From contig VXAA01003390.1 in assembly GCA_013399115.1 (NCBI GenBank), forward strand, positions 62,001 to 126,000: a stretch of 64,000 nt of DNA, read 5' to 3'. This stretch comes from Anseranas semipalmata. Taxonomy: Eukaryota; Chordata; Aves; Anseriformes; Anseranatidae. The position numbers and the translations under genes are program-made. Below, piece after piece: positions 29,301 to 44,300 of this stretch (position 1 is its first letter; the number at the start of each line of letters is the position of its first letter). The notes beneath the pieces were generated by a model, which was not told where the DNA came from, searched no databases, and saw only the letters and a program-made list of their open reading frames with translations.

Positions 29301-32300
29301 ACAACAACCTAAAACCCAGCAACTGGAAACAGATCCACTATACAAGCAGATCTCAGAAGAAAGCCTTAAGATTGAAAATTGCCATAACTTCAGGAAAGAC
29401 AAGAAGAGGATCAGAAAAGAGAAGCATGAACACCCAGAAAGCATTCAGAAGCCTCAGGTACACCTGATTGTACACCAGTTTTTTTTTTTTTTTTTCAAAT
29501 ATGCTGTATTCACAATATCTGGATGTTCCTAAGGACACAATCAACAAACTGAAAGAGCTGATCTGATGGCTGGCTGCAGCCAAAAGAGGAAAGTTCTACA
29601 CTGCTTTCACCTTTCCACTCCCTGCTGTGTGCCTGTGCGCTCCTCTCTTCTCTTTCTGCTTTGACAGTCATCCAATCACTTTATAAACAAATTCAATTCA
29701 CTAATCTAGTAGAAAATTACCCCTTTACACTCAACAAAAAGAAAATATCCAAGTCAATCAAAGGTGGTAGGAATGGAAGAGGAGAAACACACTTCTCAGC
29801 AGCAGTGAGCCATGAGATCAGCTCGTATCTGCCTTTGCCTCAATACTCGCTACCTCATTACTCTCCTGAGCACCAGAGAAAAAATGTCTGGTTGTCATGA
29901 AAAGCTTCTTTTACAAATTCTTGAAGAGGACAGGACAACTGCTCCCTACAGACTGCAATGCAGAATTCCTTTTCCTAACATTATAGGTACAAGGACAGCA
30001 TGGTGAATATATTCCATGGACTTCGCAAACTCCTAGGAATTGAATACTTAAGAAAACAATGACTGGAGCGAGAATAGTTTCATGGCACCTCCCAAAAGTC
30101 ATAAGAAACAGAGCAGGAAATTAATAACCTTTTAAACTTTTAAATGTATTTTGTTCCGAGAACTGCTTCTGTGAAAATCTCTAACTTTGCCTGTAATTGT
30201 TATCAAATTACTCTCAATAAATATTAAAACTCATGTATGGAATTATTTTGGCACCTTTCTTTAGGTATTCATTGTAAATATAATGAAATGACATACACTT
30301 GCAAAAAAAGCAGAACTAAAAAAAGCCCCAAAATGTTAACCAGCATTCCTCTCATTGCCCAGATGAGAGAAATTGTCATTAAAGACAATACTGGTGCAGA
30401 TTGTCATTAGAAGACAATACTGGTGCAAAATTCTCTTTGTCTATTTCAAAAGGTGATTTTTATAACCAAAACATATACACCGTTATCTCATTTTTCTCCA
30501 AAGCAGTTGTATGTAATAGCTTCTGGAGTCAGCACTAAGATTTACAAGGATAAGTAACAATGACTTCACTAGCTATTTACTGCAAACACATCAACTGACA
30601 GAAACATTCTAGGAAGTTACCTTAAGTGACAATTTTCATCACTGTATTTCAATCCTGCAAAATAATCAAGTATACTGTGAGTGGTCACTTGAAATTACTT
30701 AACAGTGAACATACAGAGATGGTCGATTTATCAATTATTGTTTGCTGTTTTTCCCTCTCAGAAGATGCAAATATCTAAAGCTTGAATAGATCTAACTTAA
30801 AACCTAAAATATTAGCGTCTAGCCTCTAGATAGGTCGCTTAGGCTCTTTGTGTACTTCTAGAAGTAATTCCATAACAGTATTTCCAGATGACACCGCACC
30901 CCACTTTAAAATCCAGTATCAAAGACAGTATCTAGGCTTTCTTCAGGCAGACAAGCGTGAGACAAAGACCTAATACAGACAAGACATCCTTCTGTATGTT
31001 AACTACCAAAGGAAAAAGAAAACCCACCTAGAGAAAATGGCTGTACATTCTGAAACAAGCACTCAACTAAAATTAAAAAAATCTGTCTCCACTGTCTCTG
31101 ATGCAGATACTAAAAGATGAAAGAGTTTGGCATACCCTTTACATACTGCAATGGCTGTCATACATGCTGGATTTTAAAAAATAAATAGAACTGAAGTCAC
31201 AGCACCTTTGACACAGGGCTCTCCATAACTCATTGAAAACAGTGTCACCTAAGACCTTTCAAAAGCCACTCTTTAGAACAGAAAAGCACACAGATTTAAT
31301 GGCAACACCATAAATGGTTTTAGATAGGGGAATATTTACTATTTAGAAATAATGGCACATTAAGAGTTTTGGTGAAATGCTATTGGGCTTCAAATACTGC
31401 CAGTAAAAACTTGATTTGTATAAACTTATAAAGAATGCTGGTCAGAAGTAATGATGTATTCTATTTATTAAGCTTCAACTTAAGGCAGCCAAGCACTGTT
31501 CTTTCAGGTGAAGATAGAGGAAGCAAAACAGATCACTGAAATTTAATTTAGCTGAACATCAGAAGTCCACAGCAGACACCTAGGAAGAAAACCTATCTAT
31601 TTCCATGCTATCTGTTCATTATCAGCACTTCAACTGGCAGGCCAAAAGACACTTCTGACCTTACTTGCTGCTTTCCTCTGAAGAGAATAAGGATCAGGTT
31701 TTCTATAGAGTAAATGATGCCCAGAGAGCTGAATCCTACACCTGCTAAGGCCTGACAGACAACCAGGAAGCTAGTGCTGCCGCCACCACCACAAACTAAA
31801 GCAAGGAAGTGTTTGATGGTGCTCACAGTAGCAACAATTGCAGCTGTGATTCAAAGTTTTAAAGCACAGGTGTTCCCCCAGTATTTAGTGTCATCCTCTA
31901 ATGCTGCTGGGTTTAGACTATGAGGCCTTCCACTGTAATAGACCAGGCCCTTAAAAATGATTTATGCATTTTTCTTCCAGTTCTAATATTGTCATGGATA
32001 AACCTAACTGAAATGTAGGAAAAGCATACAAAGAAAGATTTGAAAGATTTCTCCCAGTCTTGTGACAGTCTGCTCAGTGTCCACAGGAGACCCAATTAGA
32101 CCACTATGCCCCACATGGGCACCAATATCCAGTGGACCTTAATTATGACGAGAGTTACTGGCACTCATACAACTATAATGTGGACGGTCTTGGTGAAACA
32201 GTGTTGGTGAAACCAGGGCCAGACCTCAGGCTCAACAGGGTAAAGCTTACTCTCACCACTATTTTCTGGGAATATTATATATTTTAATGGCCAAATTATA

Positions 32301-35300
32301 GTGTACTAACTCTTCTAGTTTATTAGGTAGAATAAAAAAGAAACAGGCAACAACAGAAAGTAAATGGATAATCCAATATCATAAGCACCACATGCTAATT
32401 GTTTGGTACTATTACAATGTAAAATGATCAGTATTTTCCATGAGTTTATTTTTATGTATTTCTAGTCCTTCTGTAGCAGGAGAAATTTTGATTTATCATT
32501 TGCTGAATTCATACTGCAAGGATACTCATTTTCTGTATTTTCCACATTTAGAACTATAAAGTTCTTCACCAGAAGACTAAATCTGTGTATTTAACATCTT
32601 AGGGTAAAAAAAAGATATAATTTGTCCCCTATGTTTTAACAGCATATAAGATACCCACCACTGGGATCCCTAGACCTTAACACATAACAATTAGCTAACT
32701 CTCTTACCTGTACAGTACTTAATGCTCCTAAAGACCTCCAAAACTATTTCAGTACTGGCTATATGTTTTGCTAGTTTATGGCATAATGATTCATGTATTG
32801 AAGTTTGATGAATGACTTGCACATAATCAGATAATTTGGACTTCCTTATTAGTCCTTCTACCTTGTTACCACATTAATTTTGCTGTATCAATGGCAGAAT
32901 TAATAGTATCTGGCTAATGGCTATTTGTTTTAAGATCCATCAGCTGTCATTTTCAAAAGATCAGGAATCAGCTTGTATTTTGGATTAAGAGTGCCATGTA
33001 ATAAACCACTAGCGCTTTTTCCATAAAAAATACCAGGGTTCCGTATTTTAAAGTCCTCGGAAAACTATATCCCGATTTTACCTGCCAGCTTATATATCTC
33101 TAAAGAATTCAAAGAACATTTAACAGTTTCACAGAAAAAAGACTAGTTCATATAGGAAAGAAGAAGGAAAAAAAACACAATAAACCCACACAAGTGCTGA
33201 GCTTCTGCAAAGGAAGTATGACATGTTAAGCTGGAGTTCCCTCTCTCAGCAAGGCTTATAAGCCTTGAATTTCAGCATCAATAAGAACTCGGAAAAAATA
33301 GTCAAAAAAAGACAATGATGTCTTGAAAATCACAGAAAAGGGATATTGACTGGTATGTCATTTGTTGATAAGCAAGAAATATGACCACAATCACAGGTAG
33401 ACAGCAAGCATCTTTTTGGCAAGTCATTAAGATACTGCACTGAGATCTCTTTTTCTTTCAATACTGTTCTCTTACCTACATAACTATGAAAGACAACCAA
33501 AGCACTTACAGCATTAAAATTTGCTTAAAACATGACAGAAAAATTCACTTGCATGTACAGCAACACAGTCAGATATAATACAATAGATCCAGAAGCCTGG
33601 AAAAAATATTGTCCTAAAGTGTTGACAGTCTATTGAAAAAATAGAGCAAACTAATTCAGTTTCAAAGCAATTATGGGGCAAACATTCATGTGTTAAAAAA
33701 AATACACATATCGGTATTCATAATAAAATCAACAGGATTACATGAATGCATCACAAATAAGAGCCATATCTATATGTGTGTGCTGTATGGAGTCCTAGAA
33801 GTTAGTTTCTTTTTGAGCAAACTGACTAAAAACTTACTTAGTGATGAATACATCCTCAACTACAAAAGAAGTCCCACAAGCTATAATGCTTGATGTCTTT
33901 ACCTTTCCTCTGAATATTTACCCTTCCGCCAACTTCCTGCTCCCCCCAAATACCTCATCCCCATAATATGAAAGGGTTAGGAATAAGCATCTAATATTTG
34001 AGAACCAATCTGCCTTGCAGCAAACGTAAAAGGAAACACACATGCCTCTTTCAAACAAACCTCATAACACTGTCTGTTAGCTGAATATTTATTTTCTGTA
34101 AAATCTGTAGCAAGTTTTGCAGGGACAGGTATCATACAGACTAGCTGATACAACTGGAAAAAGTACATGAGCCACAAGTTCAGAAGGCTTCAGCAGGCCT
34201 GCCAAAACAATCAGTGAAACAGATGATCCTTAGTTTGCCATAATTAGGCTTCAGAGGTAACAATTAAGTGATCAGAACATTTACACCCACGCTAACCAAA
34301 AAAGCATGCATTATATGAATTAATTTTCTCTGAACCTGTCTGTCAGAAAATCACTGCTGAGCAGGCATGTGAACGCTGCATTTTGGCAGGTATTAATACT
34401 AAACACAAGTATCCAAGATATTTGTCAATTATTTGGCAATAAGTGAAAAGTCACCTTCAGTATATTGCTGGATTACAAAAATTTGGGCAAAACCATTTAC
34501 AATGAAGAGGAACGTACAGCAAGATGTAGGAACATGGACTGGCTGACAGTCTGGGATTATTCAAACCAAAAGCATTTTGAATCACCAATAAAATAAATTG
34601 CACAGCTTAGGACCTTAGGCCATATCTGCACTTAAGAGTGACTGTGTGCGCAGAACCTTTGATGTAAGAGCTTAGAGTTATGGTAGTACTAGTGATTTGA
34701 AAGGAGCTATCAGAGCTGGGGAACTAATGTAATCTGTGATTCTGTAAACAGAACAGTGATAACAGCAGAAACGTGATTTTATAATCAGAAGGTTAGAACA
34801 CTATATGCAAAGCCAGGGTCCAATACCAACAGCTACACTGGAAAATAATTAAGTACAGAAAAGCCACAGAAATTAAGGGCTAAAGAATTGCTTTATATAA
34901 AGAAAACCTGCAGATAAGTAAAAGTTCTTTTTTCAAGCACAGACAAATGCTAATAATGAAAACCTGAATGCTAAAGCTCGAGAAATCCACACTGAAATTA
35001 AGATATACCTATATAACAGTAAAATTAATTATCTAAACAAACCATGAGGAATGGAAGCCTTCTCAAGGTCTTCTGATCAATATTTCATCTTGCATAACAA
35101 CATGATGAAAACTAAAATGCATCACTGATACATGGTTAACTTCAGACAACTGAAAGTTATGAGAAGCAGTATTTTTCACTGATTTATACCTGTAAGAGTG
35201 TAAAATAATCACATTAGACTAAATGTTCTAGTGATGTATTCAGCCCCTAAGTTTTATGAAACAATAGAAAAAGCTACCCAAGCAACTTGCTATAAACTGT

Positions 35301-38300
35301 CTTGAAAGGGAGAACCACCAAAACCTAACTAAACTTCATCAAACCAAGGTTTCAGTACCTTTCCAGAATTTTCATGGCAGGTCAGACAGTCACATCTTAT
35401 TATAAAGCCCTATACAGAGAGAGAAATACCACTATCGACTCCACTCTACAGCCACGATACAGAAAGAAGGCTGGCCACACAGCTACAGGGAGAGTAACTT
35501 TTTATTTCACTTCAAGCTTGAATGATAAGGGTGAGGAAAATACAAAAAAAACTATATACTACTCAACATGGTTTATAACTAGAAACAAAGTAATTTCTTG
35601 CAATTGATTATTCCAGATGCCTTGTACATCAGGGCAAGAACTCAGGATTTAAAGGGCTTGCAAATATGTTTGGTAAGTGGGATGCCAGTGAGGAGTTCAC
35701 CTGCAATATCTAGCAGCAGCTATTTCTTTAAAAAGTCATATTTTAAACATAGCCTTCATATCGGAGGGCAGGGAAAACAAATATAACAAGAAAACAGAGT
35801 AACAGAACTACCAAGGTTAAGCATAAAGAAAAATAGATGTGTTTTTCCCCAAAATGGATGTGGTTGAAAGCACTTCGTACTCCAAGAGGAGCCAGTACAA
35901 CTGCTGGAACTGGTCTTGATAACTACTGAAACTTTGCAATTCAAGTTTAAAAACTGGCCAAGTCAATTGTCCTGACAATGTATGCTTACATCTCCACAGT
36001 TTAATGACTATCCAGTTCAGTTAATATATGTTCTATTCTACCTCCCGTGACTAGGAAGAACAGGACTATTGCTACAGAATCACTGCCTGATGCAGGGATT
36101 ATATGCAAGTGTGATAGTACTGGAAAGGGAGAAGTTAACAGCAAGTTGTATTAATTAAAGCACTTTCACTGTAAAAGGAATTTTGTGTTCTGGTACCTAA
36201 TGTGAAGAGGACATCAAAAATGTAAGGCAAACCATTTCTATTTTACCTGTAATTGCACACAAAATAGATTTCCTAGAAATAAACTCTGGATTGTAAATTG
36301 CTATATTTTCTCAGGTAAAGCTGTAAAGTTGCTATATTTTCCTAAGGTAGTAATGAGTGTTTTGAATGGACTGAGAAGTGATAACATAAACAGTTCAAAA
36401 GTGCCAACAAAATAAGTCAGTATTATGCACAATTTTGATTTACCAAGAAATTACTGTTTCCACACTCCTTACCAAATATAGCATTTTAATGACATCTCAG
36501 TACTGTCCTCTCTCTCCTACTTTGCAAATTATATTTTCCTCCCGATACCCTTCTCTGGTTTTAGTTCAAGGCGCCTACAGAAGACTGCACAATTTCAGCA
36601 GGAAAACAGACAGACATGGGAGTAAACTAGCAATTAGGTCATGAAAAAACAAGCACTGTAAAACAGCTATTCCTAATCTGCATGAGATGCATTTACTCAA
36701 TTAGATAGATGGAACTGTTATTACGAACTCACACTCTACGGATTGTCTCTCAAATTAAGAATGGGAACAAGCAATCACCAAACGCACATTTCATGATTTA
36801 CAACCTTGCTATGCTATTCTGAAGCGTACAATGCAGAAGAATATAATGAAACAAGCAAATTTAGCAGATGCTTTGCATGCAAGATTCAGGAAAAATACTT
36901 TTTTTTTTCCTTTTTTTTTTTTTTTTTGCTTACAGTAACATAGATGCATCTCTTTTTCTTCTCTTGAAAGTCTAATTTCTTTTAAAAAATGAGAAATAAT
37001 GGCTCATTCTTTTGCCCAGCAATAGCACTGTTCTGGTTGACCAAATTAATTCCATGCCAAATTTCAAACTTCACTAATTACAGGTGGAAACTACCAATCC
37101 CTCCTCTCGCTGTGTGTGTGTGACACTGGGTCACCTGACAGACAGGGGGGTCAGGTGCCGGGTCACATTCTGGTGTGACAGTGGACAAGATGGTGCTTCT
37201 GTGACAAGTCACAAGAGACCTGGAGGGGGAAAGGGCACCAAACCTGCACCTCTCGGTGTGGGCACTGCTACTGGTGGGGGCCCACAGAAGAGGAGGTTAA
37301 AACAGCGAATCTCATGTGACACCTGGCAGATCTGCACAGAGGAGAAACACTGAAAAGTTCACACTCAGCAATTCAGTGAAACACAGGGACACACGCAGTA
37401 CAATTTTAATGACCTCATCCTTTCACTTGCACTTCCGTTTATGAAAACTAGTCTTTTTAAAACAATATATACAAAGCAGTTCAAAGATTTCAATGAAGAA
37501 TGCATCCCATCTATGTTAAACAATGGTAAAACATTACTATTGGACAACTTAACAAATTTTTAATAATTGGAGTCAAGACCCATTTCAAGGGCCCATTTTG
37601 TGGTAGGTATTTCAAACGTAATGGCAGGCCTCCCTAACAAGCATTAAATGTACTATTCTGCTAGATTTGGCCTGGGTCCACGGTGCTCACTGAGGTGCTG
37701 AATATTAGCCATTTTCTCAAAATAGATTTAGTTACAGGTAAATTAGGAATTATTGCTCAAGCTTGATCATGTTGCTGATTTTACAAAATTAAGCTATTTT
37801 GTCAATATAAATAATGCAACTGCATTTTAAGTGCTTAAAGGCTTATGCATACTCAAAGCTAGTAAATTATTATAGGGCACTCAATGCACTTGTCAGAATA
37901 AAGGAACTTAAAAGCATGCACTTAAGTACAGTAAATGAAGCAAGCACGCACACAAACAAAAATCTTTTAAAATTGTCTTAAGAAGAGTTTAATCGTTGTC
38001 AAAAGGAAATAACTGAGAGAAGAAAAGAAAGTCACCTATAATTATTCTGAATACTTTAATATGGAAAATGCTAATTGCCTTCTCTGGTCTTTTATAAGAG
38101 TATAAAGACTTTTAAGACATTATTGAAACAATATCACGAATCCATCTCCGAAGTCTGCGTCCATGCTTTTGGAAATTCAAGTTATTTTCAATTTCTATTT
38201 GTATCACAAAAATAAACTCAATTTATATAAAAGTAGTACAAAATATATTATTTTAAAAAGTTATTTACAGAAAAAAGTATTACGGGAACGCTCAAAACCC

Positions 38301-41300
38301 ATAGGTCACTTCTGAAAATATATATGTCAAGATCTATGCTTTTGAAATTCCCCTCTCCTGTAAAGCAACATTTCTAGCAAAGTATGTTTTTCTTGCTACT
38401 ACATAACTATAACCTGAGTTTTATGCTTCTACAGAAACAAGCCAGCAGCCTACAGCAAAATTACAGTCACAAAATTAAAAGCTCATTTAAATTTAACAGC
38501 AGTATAGAAATATATAAAGCATATATTTTAGACAATTATAAAAACAATTGGTTCACTTTCATCTCGTGGAGTAGGTATGTTATATTACATCTTTGTTTAT
38601 TAAGACAGTGATAAAAACTCACTCTGAAGTGTTTCAAGTTCAGCCTTAGCCAGGGCATCTTCTTTCTCCTTCATTTTTGTTTCTTTATATTCTACATATA
38701 ATTGTCTGGCATCCTTTAAGAAAATGTTGCAATGACATTAGCATCCTTATACAAACAAGTTATTCAATGGCTCTGCTTTAATTTCTCATTTAATGTCACC
38801 AAAAAAAAAAAAAAAAATTAAGATACATTTGTTTCCTTGACGTACAGGAATTTTCAGCATAGAAATGATTTGCTTAGAATGTAGAATTTTTGTGTAATAA
38901 ATGTTCTAATGTAATAGCGTTGATATTACAGGTTATGACGCTTATTAACAATCTGAAAAGCAAAATGGTTAGGAAAACATTTCTGATCACTATCTACAAC
39001 TTTTGAAAGTGTCCATGCATCTACATTGCTCACATCAGCGATCTGGAAGTTCAAGGAAGAAAGAAAAGTTTTTAATTAGAGTAGCGTGTGCAGGGACAAA
39101 CAAAGGCAATCTTCTAGGTAGCAATCTTCTTACCACAAACTCATTACAGTAATACTAACTGCATGCTCTGAAAAACAACTTACTTGTTTTTTTAATATCT
39201 TTTATGTTACTATTAAAGTGTTAAAAAATAAACACCAAGTTTTCTTTTTCTCCAAGGATTAGATTCTAATCTGAAATCTATTTAGTACATTTACACATGA
39301 AATTAGAAGTCCTATCACAAATCTCACAATATGATACACATTTCCAAAATCTGATGAATTAGTAATTATAGATTTCTATTGAAAGCTTTCCAAATGCGAG
39401 CAACCAGATTGCTGAATTATGAGATATGGAGAGTTTTCTTACTCTCACATACGAGTTTAAGAGATTTATATACTCATTCAAAACCAATGAATCTATAATA
39501 GAAATACTGAAATAGGCAAACTATTATTTATCATTTCCAAACATGCAGAACATTTCTTGTACTACACCAAAATTAATTATATGATTAGCTTAACCTATTT
39601 TTTACTTCTTTACAGCCAAAAATAAATTTACTCTTGTTATTACATTGCGGTCCCACTTTTTATATATAAAGGGTGATTTACATTTTAATGTAGAAGATAT
39701 TGTAAAACCTTGGTAAATATTTTTAGAATTTCAACTACAATCCCATAAACCTGAACAAAACCTGGTCTCATTAAAAATGAAATAAATGAAATCTTAATAA
39801 ATTTTGAAAATAAAAACTGAGTTAAGCAGTCATTGCCACTGTATCTAATGGTAGAAGTCATACAGAAACATTGTTTACTGCAAAGATAATAGGACACAAC
39901 AATCGTTCTTTGCATTACACTGCGTTATACATTCTACCTCTTCAAAGACACATGAGGGAGGTGGGACAACACAGAGGACAGAATCATGTCCTAGCTCCGA
40001 GCAGAATGACATAATGTTCCGGAGAAATCCCTCTGATATAAGTCAGCACTCCTAAAGAACAACTCTGAGCAATTCCCACAAGAAGGTTACCTCTCCTTCC
40101 AAAATACTTTTTCTTACTCTCTCTCCCTCTCTTTACATTTGGGTACAGTAAACAAGAATTTACATTTCTCTGTCAGGATTACATAGGATATCACTCTGAG
40201 CACAGAAGAAATTTTGAAGAGTTTACATAACTTTTCACTACCGGCATACAACAGATGAGAGCATCTCACATGCTTATGGTTTTGTTTTGGGGGATGAGGA
40301 AGAGGTGGTGTTTTTTAGTAAAAACAGGGCTAAAAAATATGTGTAGGTACACCACACAGGAGGACTACCATTTACAGCAGATATAAAGGCTTCAAAGAAA
40401 TGTATACAGTGGGTATGTTAAAACATACAATTACAAAATTAGGATCAGTACTGGTTCTCTTTTCAGTTTACCTGAAATATGAAATCCCTACCACATATTG
40501 AAACTTTCCTTGCACTCTCCAGATTTGGACTATTTGCATCGTTAAGAAACAGAAACAGACACGGATGTAATGGTTAACTTCTCCTATAAGTTTGAGACAT
40601 TTGGCTTGTGTGGCCTACACAAGACTTAGATATACTGATACCCCAAAAATGCTTTTGTTTAAGGCTATGATTTCAAAATGGCTACAATTAACCGGCATTT
40701 AAATTTAACCCATTTGACACTGAAAGCCAATATTTGATGCTAAATTCCGGTGTAAAATCCATTATTGCTTGTGGGATCTCCAGACAGCAGGCACTAGGGG
40801 GTAACTGTCAATCTCTCCAGCATGTCAATCACAGAACAATTGGAAATGTGGCTCAGATGAAAATGAGACACAATAGCTGAACAACAAAGAAAACTAGTCA
40901 GAAGCACGTAAATGAAATTTAGTGGCATAGTTGCTTTATAGATATAAAATGGATTATCACAGCAAATGAAGTAATATGCAGGTAACAAATGCAACATTAG
41001 TCTTTTATCTTATTAATCACAGGTTATTATGGCTGATACCATAATCACAAAAAACAGGGAGACTGAGCATTTTGAACCACATATAAAAATGTATACATAC
41101 AAAGCAAAGCAAAAAATAAATAAAAATCGAATCAAAGTGGATTTTGAAGATTTGAAAATTGAAACCTTCCCACCAAAGCATAAGAAACAGCTCTACAGGT
41201 TGTGAATAGAAATTAAAAGACATACCTGAATAAAGATTTTAGCCACAGACACAAACTATATGGACATTACACCTGGTAAGTTACAATGAAAGAAACACTG

Positions 41301-44300
41301 GAAAACAGTTAAAAATAGGAGGTTCTTTAAAGAAAACTTCTGCCTTAACATAAATAAGCCCATTTCATTTTTTTCCTCATTAGTTTTCAATTGTATCAGT
41401 CTAAAAATTTAATACAAGTTTTCAAGCATATTCAGTTTTAGTATTAAGAGAATTTCAAAACAGATTTATGGTCAGATTTTTTACTTTCCAAAGTGATAAA
41501 CTTAAATGATTGCTTTGCCTCAATACAAATATTTTTGGGCCAAAATAATCCGAGAATTACCCTAAAAACAGTGGAAATATGGATATAGCCTCTTCCAACC
41601 CACTGCTCCTTCCCCAAGGTTCAGAAACATTTTTTCTTTTAGAGGATCTTTTGTCCCCAACAGTAGAAAATATGTGCAACCTCAAAATTTTATACTTGAT
41701 GTATACTTCACCTTCAATAGGTAATAAACATGAGAAAAGCAACATTTCGAACATTCTGGGGGTGGAAAGGGACAGAGAAAAGTTACAGGCTAATACAAAG
41801 CTTGGAACTATTCTAAGTAAAGGTTCCAGCTTACATAATCAGAACAGAAATATTTTGTTCTCATTTGCAAGTGGTTGAGAAGTTTTCAAAAAAGAACACA
41901 AATATATTACTTCACTAACAAAGCAGTAATATACATGTAGTCAAGTAAAAAGAATAATAAGTGAGCAAAGACATGCTGTTTTATTATACCGTGATTCAAA
42001 TATCCACTCTCCAAGTAGAAACAGAATGAAAAAGGAGTGTATTAGAAACTCAAAATTCTGCTACTAGTATTTCTAAATTATATTTCAACTGCCATGTATA
42101 GGAAGTTCCTGTGATTGCCCTTATATTTAATTAAAAATTTCAAAAAGTACTGCAGAAGAAAAATAAAATTGACAGATAAATACTTTATCAACATATTTTC
42201 AATATTTTAACCACAAACAAGAACCAAGAATATTGTAGAATTCTTGTACTTCAGTTCTCTATATGAGTATTGTCTCCTGCCAATAAATTTGAGATTGCCA
42301 GGACAAAGCTGCACTTATCATTGCGGTATGTACAAATACAGAAATTCTTGATACTGGACTTTTAAGGTTTTTGTTTGCTTGTTTGTTTTTATATGATAGC
42401 TACAGGTTTTATTTAAACTGTACTAATCCTGGAACTAAAATCTTCAGTTCTGAATAAGACTTAGTCACTCCAGCCTCTCCTTGACTTTTGGGGAGGGTGA
42501 CAAGGTTTTGTTGGTTTATTTGCTTTGTGTTTTTCTTTGTGTTTTTTTTTTTTTTCCCCTCCAGTTAATTCCTGGCTTTCTGGTCTACCTTAAAAAGACT
42601 ACAGATTAGGAGAAATAAGGCAAACATTGGAAACACCTTGCATTATTGACCATACGTGAATCTTCATTACAGATTTTGTGATAGAACCAGCTTCACATTC
42701 TACTTCTCTGGAGCGAGGGACTAATACAAACTAAATGTACCCCCTCTCAGAATTTACAGTTAACTGGAAGCTTTCCACAAGCATATTTAAAATCAGTATA
42801 ATGAAACCATTTTCTCTGTGTTAATCTTAAGTCATTCTATCAACTTAAATATTTGCATGAAGTTCTTGAACTATTTTTTCTTTGAGTACAGTGTTCTTGT
42901 GCAATTTGTATGAGAGTGACGTCAGTCACACAAAAGAGCACATTTGTATATGATTGTTGATGATGAAGGAGTAAAATTAAAATTATTGCAACATCGAACC
43001 TTCAATTTGCTATTTCTTTGCAATTAAAATGCCAGACATTATGCCACAGGAAAACCATTTTTTTGATGGGTTTATACACCAGTAGTATCAACTTGTTATG
43101 GCAAGAAGCAGTGTAAAAAACGTTAAACACTGTGATTTAAATTTGTTTGTTATTTTTACATGTTTACTCAGACAAACCAGTAAATAAATAGGAATTGCAT
43201 TACTTCCTTCTTTTTAATCAGGAAATTATGCTTCGACCTTGGAATAATACTAGGTGTGGCCAGGCTCTTCTGCTGTGTATAGCTTGTGGGCAGTTGAAGC
43301 GTGGTTCCCAAGCCTCAGATGCACCAAGTGACCAGCAGCAGGCTGTGCTAATGCAGAATCTGCTGGGTATTCCAGATCCACAGTGGGAAAACAAAGGCAG
43401 CCAGAAGGAGGAACTGCAGCCAGTGCTGCAAGGCCTCTCTGGGAACCACATTCATACCCAGTGAAGCCTCACACCCCAACAGAACAGTCCAATTCACTGA
43501 GAGCCAATATTACCTTGTTCTCACAAGCTACTCTTGGAGCTACGCTCTTCTAACGTGCTGATATACAGACATACAGTAAGTGATTATTTGAAGGAGCAGA
43601 ACAAAACTGGCCACCGCAGAACATGCAATTTGTTTTGTGTCTTATGTTCACTTAAAACTTTTACTATGCAACAAAACACATTTTCTCTCAAGAGCAACAG
43701 ACATAAGTACCCTGTTAGAGGCAAATTATTTTTGCTCACTTGCATACACCCAGAATACTTGTTTTACCATCTACTCTCCGCTGACCTTTAGCTAAGCTTC
43801 TAATTGACCTCAGGGTCAAGAGCTTCATCCCTACTTTGGTTCTCCCAGTGGCTGCGCAATAGCAAGAAACAGAGCAAATGGGCAATCACACGTGCCACAC
43901 ATCCTGCATCTGCTCACTCCCCAAAACTTTTATCAACATTGGTGCTGTACAGCAGGTTGGAACACCTCAGAACCCTGTCACCTAGGAATCACAGAGATAC
44001 TTAACCTTTGTGACTTGAATAAATCCCTTCAAAAATCTCTTTTTAAAGCAGACATTACTAAATGCAAAAAATTTTATTTTAATCTCACATTATGATTTTA
44101 TATAAAGTCATATGTGAAGACAAAAACAACCCACATAAACGTTGGCTGACCTATTCAAATCTCGCCTAAAAGCTGACTTTGCCAAAGGAGATGCCCTGCT
44201 GGCAAAGCCTCTTGAGTTTAATGACACATTGCCAATCCGTTTAAGGCCAGAGCTGAACCATCTCTAAGCAGGTGTTGAAATGTAATCATGGATTAAAAGA

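Larger units (their letters stand above)
28622..38622 (-). other. 10.0-kb DNAJC1 intron
   Basis: The intron has a regular gtgagt donor (38622 side) and tatag acceptor (28622 side). It contains a long T/C run near 36899-36927, a GC-rich block at about 37084-37353, a 28-bp duplication at 30373-30427 and an unidentified charged open frame at 29260-29532. Elsewhere it is AT-rich with nothing recognisable. Confidence 0.85.
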
